Shown piece after piece: positions 8,720 through 19,832 of a DNA stretch of 64,000 nt. The DNA is from Rusavskia elegans (taxonomy: Eukaryota > Ascomycota > Lecanoromycetes > Teloschistales > Teloschistaceae). A program made the position numbers and the translations under genes. The notes below the pieces were generated by a model that ran no database searches, was not told the DNA's origin, and saw only the letters and a program-made list of their open reading frames with translations. How positions within the stretch are numbered: position 1 is the stretch's first letter; each line of letters begins with the position of its first letter. The stretch lies in assembly GCA_011316305.1 (NCBI GenBank), contig SAUG01000045.1, positions 62,001-126,000 on the forward strand, in the 5' to 3' direction.

Positions 8720-10119
8720 CTACTGATTGGCCCAATCAGGCACACAGATGCAACCACCATTGTAATTGATCGGATGCGCACCACCAGAGCACTTAGCAAT
8801 GGAAGCGCAATCGAGCTGGGTCCCATCAAGAATGCACTGACACATGCCAGCATTGTTGTTGAAGACGGGATGCTGACCGCCAGGACACTTGGCAATGGCG
8901 GCACAATCCATCATGCCGGCGTCGGGGGCATCGTCGTCAACGCACTCGCACATGCCGTCCGAGGCGTTGTTGACGGGGTGTTGGCCTCCGGGGCACTTGG
9001 CGATGGAAGCGCAGTCGAGGGGGGCGGACATGGAGTCGTCGGGTTGAGCGGTGCGTTCTTCCAGGCTGGAGGTGTCGCGTTCGAGCTTCAGCTTGTTGGG
9101 TCTGCATAGGCATCGGTTGTTGATCTTCTCGGAATGGCTACCGGGAGGGCAACGTAGTCGTTTCTGGCAATCGATTTGGGTGCCTTGCTCAACTTGAGAG
9201 GTTTGGTTGAGCTGGGACACTTGATCGAGCTGTACGTCACGCTTCTTGTTGGGTCTGCATAGGCATCGGTTGTTGATCTTCTCGGGATGGCCACCGGGAG
9301 GGCAACGTAGTCGTTTCTGGCAATCGATTTGGGTGCCTTGCTCAACTTGAGAGGTTTGGTTGAGCTGGGACGCCTGATCGATCAGTACATCACGCTTTGA
9401 TGACTCTTCCGAGCCAGCGACGTTGCGTTTGACTTTTGCAATATGTGCGTTTGAGGGGATGTGACCTCGAGGGGCGCAGCTGCAATGTCCATCATCATAT
9501 TGGATTCGTACGGCAGGGGAACGAATATCACAGTTGTCCCAGGCGCATTTGCCTCGTCGCTCGAAGTCACGCTTCTCCTCCGAGAGTTCGGCGAAGGCTT
9601 CGGGGGTAAGCTTAGCTACACCCTTGTAAGTATGCAGTAAACACGATCTCTTGCCAAGGCACGGCGGAAGGAGAGGACAGTTCAAGACTTACGGACACCT
9701 GGACCAGTATAGTTGAGGGTATCGCCCGCGCACTGACAGTGACCGTGGAAGAGGAAAGCTACTTTGCCATTGGGACAGACGCAATTGTCGGCTGCACGAT
9801 TAACTAGATCTTGATCAGCTCTGAATTCGAAGCCAACAGACATCGATGACTTACCCAGGTCGACTTCGGCGTCGCTGAGGAATCCAATGTAGGCACCATC
9901 TGTACAGGGAAGATAGTCAGCCAACGATGCAGGTTGAACACCAGTCGTGCTCAGGTGTCACTTACCTCGCTTGCAGATGGGTGCTCCACAGTTCGGATAA
10001 CCCTCGATCTGCGGCTCTGCCTCGCGGAGAGAAAGGCCATCGGCATCGGGGGCAGGTGCTGCAAGGCATAGACCTGCAGCCACAGCCACCAACACAATGG
10101 TGGGTAGCTTGATGAACAT
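8720..10119 (-). CDS. Secreted modular cysteine-rich repeat protein with candidate Kex2 sites
   Basis: Four exons on the minus strand: 10119-9966, 9899-9855, 9791-9693 and 9615-8720, giving 397 aa. Residues 1-20 form a signal peptide (MFIKLPTIVLVAVAAGLCLA, then APAPDADG). The mature protein holds about seven modules built as Cys, spacer, C-P-x-G, spacer, G/R-x-C-x-C. Two are 51-residue near-identical copies each introduced by KR-DV (Q-L-D-Q-x-S-Q-L-N-Q-T-S-Q-V-E-Q, then D-C-Q-K-R-L-R-C-P-P-G). Three shorter C-terminal copies follow the pattern DCA-S/A-IAKC-P/S-GG. Dibasic KR sites before and inside modules suggest processing by the Golgi protease Kex2. I do not recognise a family with known function. 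It could be an effector, a wall-associated protein or a processed-peptide precursor. Not obviously tied to the carotenoid genes next door. Exon 4's acceptor (GTGTAG at 9616) was chosen because the nearer CAAG gives a stop. Confidence 0.78.
9093..9398. repeat. Two in-frame tandem copies of a 153 bp unit inside the Cys-rich gene
   Basis: Copies at 9093-9245 and 9246-9398 are nearly identical over their full length (both start TTGTTGGGTCTGCATAGGCA on +). The period is 153 bp, exactly 51 codons, so copy number can change without breaking the frame. Such high identity suggests recent duplication or conversion. Confidence 0.9.
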
Positions 10120-10663
10120 GATGAGGCTTGAGCTGGCAATGGTTGTCAGTATCAAAGTTGCTGAATGTGATCTTTGCTGCTGAGGGAGGCGGAAATGTGA
10201 GTGGGGAGGGAGGATGTGTAGGAGTGAAAGTCAAAGATGGAAGAGCAAGCTGTGAAGAATAAATAGCCTTGACTGGTCATGGAAAGCAGATTGATTCACC
10301 AGTGAACAAAATGATGATGGCATATCAGAAGATCACAAGGTACTCACTGATATGGATGTTCAACCGGATTGGTCAGCGGAAATTAAATGGCCATTCATCC
10401 AGCTATCGTAAACGCAGACAACAAAGAAGATGCAATGAAGAACAAGACGGGCCAAAGCGCCGAGTCACATGCAGATATCGAGTGGGATTAATGAAACAGA
10501 CATTTTCGATTGTTGGTTCAATCCATCCAGAGTATGGTGAACAAGAGCCAAGGATCTGTAGTCGGAAGATAACCCAATATGTTGTATGACATGGACAGTT
10601 CATTGGCCGGGGACCATGTGAGTGGAGGTTTTGGTTTGGGTCACTGGCGGAAAACAACTGAAG

Positions 10664-12673
10664 TCAAGCCAAAGATATCTCCACGGTCCTTCTGACTGCC
10701 ATCCAAGCCTGCCACAGTAGTGATGATGTCGGTCCCGCCTTTTCTCCAGAGGGCAAGCTGCGCAAATACTCTATCGGTCTCTGATTTTCAACGTCTTCTT
10801 TCGAGAACCAATTCCCATGTAGGCCGTAAGGGACCCTTTGAGGCAGTTGTATCTTAGCAACCACCTCGTCCATCGACTTCGCGTTGATGATCCAGAGCTC
10901 GCTTCTCGCTCCGGGCTGGCATTCACCATCGTGTTGCAATTGGCTCTCATCAAACACGTAGCTGAGAAGCCACCCGTCATCCTCAGATATCCCATTCTGC
11001 CGCGCGATGAAGCTGCATTCTTGTGCATACCAGCCTTCCGGCATCTTGAAGACCTTGATCGGGTCATCCGCGTTTTTGCTATTGAGTATCTCGTCTACCT
11101 CCCTCTTGTCGACGCATCCGCTGATTGCTGTTGGTGGGTCTGATTTACCCTGTTCGACGAGAACTTCCACATCCATCTTGACTAAAGCATTCATCTTGAC
11201 AGCCCTGCCAAGTGCAGCGCCGAAAGAGGAATCCGACACCGAGCAGCCGTACACGTACTTTGCGAATGACATGCTAGATGAGTCTCGAAGGGACGGAAAC
11301 TCGAAGGGGATGGCTGAGAGCGCCCATTCATGCCGGATCTCGTTCCGGTCTTGAGAACCCAGACAGAAGTTGTAGTAATACAGTCGACATTGCTCCTCTT
11401 CTCCTCTCTCATGATCTGGAACGGCCTCGGTTACAACCGGGGCGGCCAGGGCACCAGCACTGAAGACTAAAGATGCCGAGGTCAGACGACATGCTAACGT
11501 GTTGACAGATTCGATGTGCTCCCTCCCGGTCGTGGAATCGACAGTCACGGAATCCCAAGAATTAGCAGTGTGGAATATGCAGCAAGCTCTCGTCTCAAAC
11601 CAACGGACTTTCTCTGGGTTGTAACGTGGAAAGACGCCGAAACGTGAGCGGCCGGTTGGGTCATAGGCCACCACTGGTTTGTTCTTGGCTAAATTGAGAG
11701 GGTCAAGGGACAGAGGAAGATCCATGATCATAGTATGACTTTTGCTGACCCCGAAATCATGCATCATCTTCGCTGATCGGATCCCAGGCACGGCTGCGTT
11801 ATGAAACCTACTAGACGATGACGACCCATCAGAGGCAGTCTTGACATCGAGCGGGCTCACGATCGAGTAATGAACATATGGCGGGACGAATGTCGAATGA
11901 AAGAGGAGAAGCTCTTTGCTCTCGGGATCGACTCGAGGATGTGCGGTGGTCCATTCCCGAAAGAAGCTCAAGGGGCCCTTTCCACCAAAGCCTGGACCAC
12001 CGACAGCACAGGGCTCTCCTTCACATTTCTCACCGTTGTACCAGCCTACAGTCTCTAGGCCAGGAAGAGCTATTCGCATCGGCGGGCCGCTTTCACAAGT
12101 TGCCAAAGCACGACCATCATGGTACACTAACGCAGTGTTGGCAACACTGATCTTCTTGATCCCTCGCCTGGAGCCTGGCAGATGGGAGAGGAAAACCAGC
12201 AAGAGTGTGCGGAGGATACGGAGAGTGATGGTGACAAGGGAGCTGAGAGGATTTACCAAAGTTGCAATGCTGGGGAGCAATGGCGTGGTAATAGCTGGCG
12301 AGGTAACAGTCGATATAAAAACGTCGGTCAAGATGTACTGGTTGACAAACTTGGGCCGGATTTCACCCTTTTCACCATCAAGGGGGAAAGCTACACCGGT
12401 AAGCATTCCATCGCCATCAAACCAGTGAGCATCTCGGCCCAGAGATTCGTTGGCGACCGGATTGCCTCCATTACGGACATACTCTCCGCCAGCGAGGTCT
12501 AAGGGTATGGTTCCAGTGTAAGGACAGGCAACCAAAGGCTGGACACGTTGAATGGGGGCAAAGTTGCCAGACAGATATCTTTCCTCACAGTCAACGTGCT
12601 ATTCCATTCTCATGCAACGATTCAAGACTGCTTACGGGTGGGGTGGCTTTCTTTGGGATGGGTCATTCTTCAT
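10664..12673 (-). CDS. carX: Carotenoid cleavage oxygenase, retinal-forming type
   Basis: Two exons, 12673-12636 and 12578-10664 (57 bp intron), giving 650 aa. The ATG at 12673 was picked because its 12-codon exon splices in phase to PYLSGNFAP, the usual start of this family. Family signatures run GGEYVRNGGNP, DAHWFDGDGML, ALATCESGPPMRI, MMHDFGVSKSHTMIMDLPLS and PQRVPYGLHGNWF. The four iron-binding histidines are visible at 226, 286, 349 and 600. These non-haem iron enzymes split carotenoids symmetrically or at an end, and the fungal CarX type makes retinal from beta-carotene. The residues and the linkage to phytoene synthase, desaturase and opsin genes fit CarX better than the torulene-cleaving CarT, though substrate cannot be proven here. 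It is transcribed divergently from the carRA homologue over a 572 bp shared promoter, so co-regulation is likely. Confidence 0.92.
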
Positions 12674-13245
12674 ATCAGTCATCCGTATAGATTCCTAGCT
12701 GAAGATGGAACTGCAAAGGTTCGGTAACGTTGTCATCTCATCGTGGCCAATGCAGCAGTATCCGGCAGATAGTGTCAAACCCAGACTGGTATTTTATCGT
12801 CTAGTCTAGCCACAACACGCCTGATCATTCCAAAAACCCCGCCAATGGAACAACCTTGGTGAATATGCATGATGTCACTCACTTCTCTTGCCAAGAGAAA
12901 CAAGGTCATACGTCATGCCGCGACTAGCCCGCCAAGCCAGCTCCGCTGCTTTTACAGGTCAAGTCGACTGGTCGAGCTCTCCAACTCTGGGAAGTGTCAA
13001 GCTCTTGTACCTTGCTCACCCATGAGTGGAATCTCTCAGCCGATGAATTGATTTGAAGCTCTCTACTACTTTGGACCTGGAAGTGCCTTCGGTCGCCTTC
13101 GTCAAGTGCGCATACTGTCGTTTCCGCTTGTCACGCCTCGAAGCTACCGTCGCCCCCGCTTTGCCAACTACCCAGATATTTTGGTGGAGAAGCGCCCTCA
13201 CGAGCATGCCTTCGACAACACACTTACCCTCCTGACTTCCAAGCA
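12674..13245. promoter_or_regulatory. Divergent promoter between carX and carRA homologues
   Basis: 572 bp between the two start codons, transcribed outward in both directions. Fungal carotenoid genes are usually light-induced through White Collar factors, but I could not pick out a convincing paired GATC light-response element here. The call rests on position only. Short ORFs in it are not conserved-looking. Confidence 0.6.
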
Positions 13246-15208
13246 ATGGGTTGGGACTATGCCTTCGTGTACGCGAGAGCATATCCCCGTATGCTGCGAT
13301 TGACTAACAAATTACATAGTCATCTCCACTACAACATCCCACCCGCGGCCTTGTTGACTGCTTGTTACTATCCATTTTACACCAAGATCGATGTTTACAA
13401 GATTCTGTTTTTGGTCATAGTATGTCTGCTCGTCTATCGGAACGTGGGAGCACGAGTTCACCAAGTCCCAGATCGCTGTAGTATCTACCACCCCGTGGGA
13501 TTCATACCTCATTCGCCATCGAATATGGACCTACCCGTCTGACGCCATAGTTGGCCCGACCCTGTTCAACATACCTGCCGAAGAGATCTTCTTCTTCATC
13601 ATTCAAACCTACAACACTTCACTTCTCTACCTCCTCGCCAGCAAACCCACATTCCATCCGATCTACCTTCGAGGTGACAAGCTGCTGCATGATGGGCGCC
13701 GACTTCGTAGCTGGAGATGGCTCGGTGCAGTCTTTCTTGTGGCAGCTATATTATCAGGGGTAGCAATGACTGCAGGGAATGGAAGAGGCCTTTATATGGG
13801 TCTGATCATCGTCTGGGCCGGCCCATTCATCTTGATGCTTTGGTAATTCAGTCCAGCATGACATCGGACAGCATGCTAATCAGCTCCTAGGATGCTTGCG
13901 TACCAACTACTGATCAATCTCCCTGCATCGAACACGCTCTTCCCGATCCTCGCCCCTACATTGTATCTTTGGATTGTCGATACAATCGCCCTTCGGAGAG
14001 GGACATGGATTATTCAATCCGGGACAAAGCTCGGTTGGCATTTGTGGGATGGGCTGGATGTTGAGTACGACAAATCCTTATCCGAACCCTACATGAAGCT
14101 AAGATGACACAGGGAAGCATTCTTCTTTCTCGTAACCAACACGTTGATCGTCTTCGGTTTGGTTGCGTTCGACAATGCATTGGCGATCCTCAACACCTTC
14201 CCTTGCCAGTTCCCAATCGTTGCACCACTCCCGTCGCCCGTCCAGCTTGTGAAGGCTTTGCTTTTCAGCACCTGGGATTACCAAGACGAACGTATACTTG
14301 GATTGCAAGAAGCTCTGAAACGACTAAGAAAAAAGAGTAGGAGCTTCTATTTAGCGAGTGGCTGCTTCGAAGGTCGGCTTCGCATCGATCTGATCCTGTT
14401 ATACTCTTTCTGCCGTGTGGCGGATGATCTTGTCGACAACGCATCATCCGGCGCAGAGGCAAGGCACTGGATAGCGAAACTCACGGAGTATCTCGATATC
14501 TGCTATGCAAAGATTGAGGAAAAGTCGACATCTCGAGATTCCTTCGTTCGAAGTGCCTTCCCTGCACAGGCTCAGTCCGCTTTACTCCTCCTACCGACTG
14601 CGTACCTCTCGCCAACACCATTGTATGACCTTGTGAGAGGATTCGAGACGGATCTGAACTTCTCCATCCCAGGTCAATTTCCTATAGCGGACGAGCCGAC
14701 ACTACAGATCTATGGGTCTAGAGTCGCGGGAACTGTGGCCGAGCTATGCCTGGAGCTCGTTTTCTACCACAATAACGGACAGAATACTGAACAGCAGCGA
14801 CGAGAGATCGTACAGGCTGGCGGCCGCATGGGCATTGCTTTGCAGTACGTCAACATTGCGCGAGATATTGCAGTAGATGCGAAGAATGATCGTGTGTACA
14901 TTCCAACTAGCTGGCTGGAGTCCAAAGGATTGCGGCCCGAAGATGTTCTGAAGGATCCTTCCAGCTCGATGGTAGAGGCTCTAAGGCAGCGCCTTTTGGA
15001 CAAAGCCATGGATATTTACGAGGAGGCAAAAGGAGCAATTGAGTTGCTACCAAGCCAATCAAGAGGACCCATGCGCGTTGCCGTTGAGAGCTACGTAGAG
15101 ATTGGGCGGCTCCTGCAAGAATCAGGATACAAGTTCAAGGCTGGTCGAGCAACAGTACCCAAACGGAGGCGATTGCAAGTAGCCTGGACAGCGCTGCGGA
15201 AAGGTTAG
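13246..15208 (+). CDS. carRA: Bifunctional lycopene cyclase / phytoene synthase
   Basis: Five exons: 13246-13268, 13320-13419, 13472-13842, 13891-14064 and 14113-15208, giving 587 aa. The N-terminal half is the membrane-embedded CarR cyclase with paired hydrophobic repeats ([52 protein letters not shown]). The C-terminal half is an isoprenoid synthase that condenses two geranylgeranyl diphosphates to phytoene. It carries both Mg-binding aspartate motifs, ADDLVDN (Asp 327-331) and [18 protein letters not shown] (Asp 474-478). The two-domain fusion is the fungal hallmark (al-2/carRA/crtYB). Intron 2 must end at the CAG of 13471, not the TAG of 13481, to restore the cyclase frame ([14 protein letters not shown]). 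Length is normal for the family (about 590-610). It acts in ER or lipid-body membranes and is followed on the same strand by the desaturase and opsin genes. Confidence 0.95.
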
Positions 15209-15531
15209 GCGCACATGGCATGCAAACGGGGTGTAAAGTCCATGGATAATATTTGCTTTTGGAGATACCACTCTGTTCATACACAAAAGTCGTAGATAGG
15301 CGCCGTTAATCTGCTGTAAATACCGAGAGTCTCAATCTACCACCATAATTTTCAGATATCAACAACAGCATACCATCACCACAGAATGGGGCCCGTAATT
15401 CTAGACCTACCTGAAGTATGGCATTGGAGGCTAGGCCAACTTTGAATAGTGGTACCTGACTGAGGTCATGATTTTTACATACGTACCAACAAGCTGTGCA
15501 GCAATCTAGCAACCTCCAGAAACATTGAGCG

Positions 15532-17409
15532 ATGAGTAAAACCCCCCCAAGAAAGACTGCAATAGTCGTTGGTATGTAGTCCATCAACCTCTCCGTAGCC
15601 AATAATGTCCAACATGCTGAATTCGAACCAGGTGCCGGTGCCGGCGGCGTGGCAACAGCAGCCCGACTCGCCAAAGCCGGCTTCGACGTGACTGTATTCG
15701 AGAAAAACGACTTCACGGGCGGCAGATGCTCTCTACTGCATCATGAAGGCTACGTGCGTTGCGTTCCATCACCCAATCCCATCACATCCCATCTCTTCAA
15801 ATAAACAGTAAGATATCCTGATGAAAATTCAACCCAGCGCTTCGACCAAGGTCCCTCCCTCCTTCTCCTCCCGGGCTTATTCCAAGAAACATTCACCGAC
15901 CTCAATACATCGCTCGAAGCCGAAAACGTCGCACTCACAAAATGCGAACCAAACTACAACATCTGGTTCTCCGACGGCCAATCCTTCCAACTCTCCACCG
16001 ACCTAGCGCGCATGAAGCACTCGATCGAAAAATGGGAAGGCAAGGCCGGCTTCGAACGGTATCTCTCCTTCCTCCAGGAATCGCACCGCCATTACGAAAT
16101 CAGTGTGGCGCAGGTGTTGAAACGGAATTTCACTTCGTTGCTGTCCATGATGCGACCTGCTTTTCTGAGGCATTTGGTGGAGTTGCATCCGTTTGAGAGT
16201 ATTTATAGTAGGGCGAGTCGGTATTTTTGGACAGAGAGGTTGAGAAGGGTTTTTACGTTTGGGAGCATGTATATGGGGATGAGCCCGTTTGATGCCCCGG
16301 GGACTTATTCGTTGTTGCAGTATACGGAGCTTGCGGAGGGGATTTGGTATCCCAAGGGGGGATTTCACAGCGTTGTTGATGCGCTGGTGAGGGTTGGACA
16401 GAGGCTGGGGGTGAAGTATCGATTATCGGCGCCCGTATCGTCGGTCAAGCTAGATGCCAAAGGCAAACGTGCGATGGGCGTCATACTCGAAAACGGAGAA
16501 ATGATATCGGCAGACGTCGTGATCATCAACGCGGACCTAGTTTACGCCTACAGCAACCTCCTTCCTCAGACCTCCTACAGCCGTTCCCTCCAGAAACGAT
16601 CTACGAGCTGCAGTTCCATTTCGTTCTACTGGGCCATGGATCGAAAGATCCCAGAACTCACCACCCATAATATTTTCCTGGCCGAGCACTACAGGGAATC
16701 CTTCGACGACATCTTCAAACAGCAACTCATCCCCAAAGAACCCTCCTTCTACCTCAACGTCCCCTCAAGGATCGACCTCACCGCCGCCCCAGAGGGTAAA
16801 GACTCCATTGTCGTCCTTGTGCCCGTCGGTCACCTCCTAGACGAAAACCAAGGCATCGGCCGCAAAGGCCTGGACGTCCACAGCAAACAGGATTGGGACG
16901 CCATGGTCTCCAAAGCGCGGCACACCGTCTTCTCCACCGTCGAAGCCCGCACCGGCGCCCGCGATCTTCAAGGGGCACTGGTCAAGGAAATCGTCAATAC
17001 GCCGCAGAGTTGGAAAGACGTTTTCAACCTCGACAAGGGAGCGATCCTGGGGCTTAGTCACAGCTTCTTCAACGTGCTTTGTTTCCGGCCGAAGACGAAG
17101 CATCCGTCAATTGAGGGGTTGCATTTTGTGGGGGCTTCGGCGCATCCGGGGACGGGGGTGCCGATTGTGTTGGCGGGAGCGAAGCTGACGAGTGAGCAGG
17201 TGCTGGAATCGTTTGGGATGGGGAAACCTTGGGATAGAGAGACAATGGGGAAGAAGGATGTAAGGGACATTGATCGTGTGCATATTTTGCCGTTGTTGTC
17301 GAATATACATATCGCGGTCTTGGCTTTGGTGTTTGCAGTGTCGATATTCTTGTACCGCATGGGCTACTCTAGTTGTGTCAGCATTGCGGATATCATTGAT
17401 AGAATATAG
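15532..17409 (+). CDS. carB: Phytoene desaturase
   Basis: Three exons, 15532-15571, 15632-15753 and 15838-17409, with introns of 60 and 84 bp, giving 577 aa. The ATG at 15532 starts a short exon whose splice rebuilds the FAD dinucleotide motif (VVGAGAGGVATAARLA, glycines 14-19). Further CrtI-family landmarks are GGRCSL, FDQGPSLLLLP, CEPNYNIWFSDG, FERYLSFLQESHRHYE, WTERLRRVFTFGSMYMGMSP and, near the end, GASAHPGTGVPIVLAGAKL. A C-terminal hydrophobic segment (about residues 538-557) should anchor it in the membrane. It introduces double bonds into phytoene to give lycopene or neurosporene-type products, using the phytoene made by the gene upstream and feeding its cyclase domain. The 323 bp spacing to carRA leaves room for its own promoter. 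Confidence 0.95.
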
Positions 17410-18732
17410 CAGGGGTTGAGTATAATCATAGCCAAGTGCAGTACCCACAGGATCGAGCATGGCCATTTCCACACCACCAACATCGGATAGCACGCCAGCG
17501 GTCATCGGCTCTCTACGGAAAACGGCGGAGATGTCGTTGGTCAAACCCTCGCTGCTGGAGGGCGCTTAAGGCCACGCTTGGAGATAGGAGACGCTCGCCC
17601 AGAGGTTGGTTTTCGTCTGCATGTCTCGTGATGCATGCCAGCGTCGGTGCAAGCTTGGTATGGTGGGTTGTCAATGGCTGCGAGCCATCCGGATCCAGCT
17701 GTAGATTGGTGTCGAGGCTTGATGACGGGCAGCACCACCACGTTGGCCATGAGGAGCACAGTTCAGTCTCAGCATTATGGCGGCAAAGGCTTCATCGGAA
17801 GCAAGCTCCGGTGCATACAAGTCGCAAGTTGATGGACCCCCCTCCCTGCATCCCTGCAGCCACAGCGTGCAGTGATCCGGGGTAACAATGGTCAATGCGC
17901 GTCGACATGAAGGTCGCAGGTGATTTGATCAAAAGCAGCGTCCGATAAGCCGAAGAAATGCAGCGATCGGCTTGCAGGGCCGAAAGCCAACGAAGTTCCA
18001 GCAAGCTTTTTGATAGTCGCAGTAGTGTGGAGCAGGAACGAATGAACAGGAATCCTGCTGCATTAGCGGCCAAAGTGTCATAGCCTGGGCACTGCGCATC
18101 ATCAGGACATCCTCCCGATCACCATACAATAATAATAATGATGATCTCCAAGGACACTCCGGGAAAACCCTCCGAACCCAACGGCTTCGTTTCCGTCAGA
18201 GTACCCCTGGACTCATATACGGCCCCCAGCTAGGTCCTTCCTTGTCTCGTCGCCGGCCAGCAGCGAGAGGGCGGATGAGAATATTTTCTTGCTGGTGAAG
18301 AGGACATTCTTTGTTTTTGGGCATTGGCCCCACCATCACGTCATGTACAGCGGTACAACGATGGGCCACGGCACCTTCTGGCAACGCGGCAATGATGGAA
18401 TAATAATCACGTGTCCAGCAAACAACGCTGATCAATCAACAACTGAACGCGGTATTAGCGGCAAGAGCACCAGCAAACGACTCGGGACGCACATGAAGCC
18501 AATGCGAGCTCGTGAATAAAGTCATCCGACCTGTTCCAATTCCTCGGGTAAGGAAACAGCAACCCTAGCGTCATACTTTGGCATTCGAATAATAGCCCTC
18601 GACTCTCCCTTCCGACTTTGTTCCTGCTCCCACCCAGCTTGACATCCTTGCGGCTTTCAACGACTGCAGAATACCTTACTGTACATCTACTCCTACAGCT
18701 CCGACACCTACAGTGTCTGACTGTCCGACAAC
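17410..18732. other. Intergenic region between desaturase and opsin genes
   Basis: 1.3 kb with no supportable gene. ORFs of 60-150 codons on both strands are low-complexity or lack protein-like composition and splice context. The last 200 bp are pyrimidine-rich and are probably the opsin promoter and leader. Confidence 0.5.
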
Positions 18733-19832
18733 ATGGCCAACGATGCGCTCAACGTCAATGCTCACCCAGCTCCGCATGGGGTTAATGGGCAAACCTCCTC
18801 CATCGGCATCACCGTCCGTGGTTCGAATTGGTACTGGGTATGCCACCGGTCTGTTCGCCTTGTCTTGCCGTGCTAATTCCTACAGACTGTCACTGCCATC
18901 ATGACCGTCGCGACATTCGTCATCGCCGGTCTGTCCTTCACCAAGCCCCGCAACCACCGTATCTTCCACTATATCACCGCCGCAATTACCCTGGTCGCTG
19001 CAATTGCATACTTCACCATGGGCGCCGATCTTGGTCAGACTCCCATCACTGTCGAATTTAAGCGAAGCAATCCCAAAGTCTCCGGGACCCCTACCAACCA
19101 AGACCGTGAGATCTTCTATGTTCGCTATATCGACTGGTAGATGGCCTTTATCCCTCAGCATCTCTGGGCGCCGCTGACTAATGCAGGACCATCACCACAC
19201 CCCTTCTGCTACTCGATCTGCTCTTGACTGCTGGTTTGCCATGGCCGACCATACTCTACACCATTCTACTCGACGAGGTCATGATCATCACCGGTCTTGT
19301 CGGCGCACTCGTTCAGTCAAGCTACAAGGTATGGTTGATTCGGATGGTGGGCTTGTCGGTTATGCTTTGGCTAATGATATTCCAGTGGGGCTATTTCGTC
19401 TTCGGCTGTGCCGCTTTCCTTTGGGTTGCATGGACCGTCACCTGGACCGCTCGCAAACACGCCATCTCCCTCGGTGATGACATCTCCCGCACTTATACCA
19501 TCTGCGGCGTCTGGACCATCTTCCTCTGGTTCCTCTACCCCATCGCCTGGGGACTGTGTGAGGGCGGCAACGTCATCGCTCCAGACTCGGAAGCCGTCTT
19601 CTATGGGATTCTCGATATCATGGCTAAGCCTGTCTTCGGCGCTCTTCTTCTCTGGGGCCACCGCAACATCGACCCAGCCAGACTTGGGCTTCATGTCCGC
19701 GATTATAATGACGACCCGGCCACCACCAGCGGCACACATGGTGCACACCATGGCGAGAAAGGCAACAGCGATGGTATCGCCAACAATGGTGTCACTCCCA
19801 CTACGGCCACACCTGCGACCAACACCGTCTAA
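18733..19832 (+). CDS. carO: Microbial rhodopsin, predicted light-driven proton pump
   Basis: Four exons: 18733-18837, 18886-19136, 19187-19328 and 19386-19832, giving 314 aa with seven hydrophobic helices. Retinal would attach to Lys247 in helix 7 (ILDIMAKPVFGALLLWG), with counter-ion Asp243 in the same helix. Helix 3 reads RYIDWTITTPLLLLDLLLTA. It has Arg115, proton acceptor Asp118 and proton donor Asp129 at the bacteriorhodopsin 82/85/96 positions. Having carboxylates at both key sites is the mark of fungal proton-pumping rhodopsins (CarO and the Leptosphaeria type), in contrast to NOP-1-like proteins lacking a working donor. The C-terminal tail is Thr/Ala/His-rich. It is the third co-directional gene after carRA and carB, and its chromophore would come from the carX homologue. 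Plasma-membrane location is inferred from family. Confidence 0.95.

Noticed and set aside
8555..9109. Long + strand frame with Gly/Val/Ala-rich translation opposite the Cys-rich gene
   Set aside because: It is the antisense shadow of the repeat-bearing exon. The minus strand has the signal peptide, splice sites and cysteine pattern.
12674..13245. White Collar light-response element in the carX/carRA promoter
   Set aside because: Single GATC-like words occur, but no convincing paired motif. Claiming one would rest on expectation only.
13472..13481. TAG acceptor at 13481 for carRA intron 2
   Set aside because: It puts the cyclase out of frame. The CAG at 13471 restores the conserved PWDSYLI reading.
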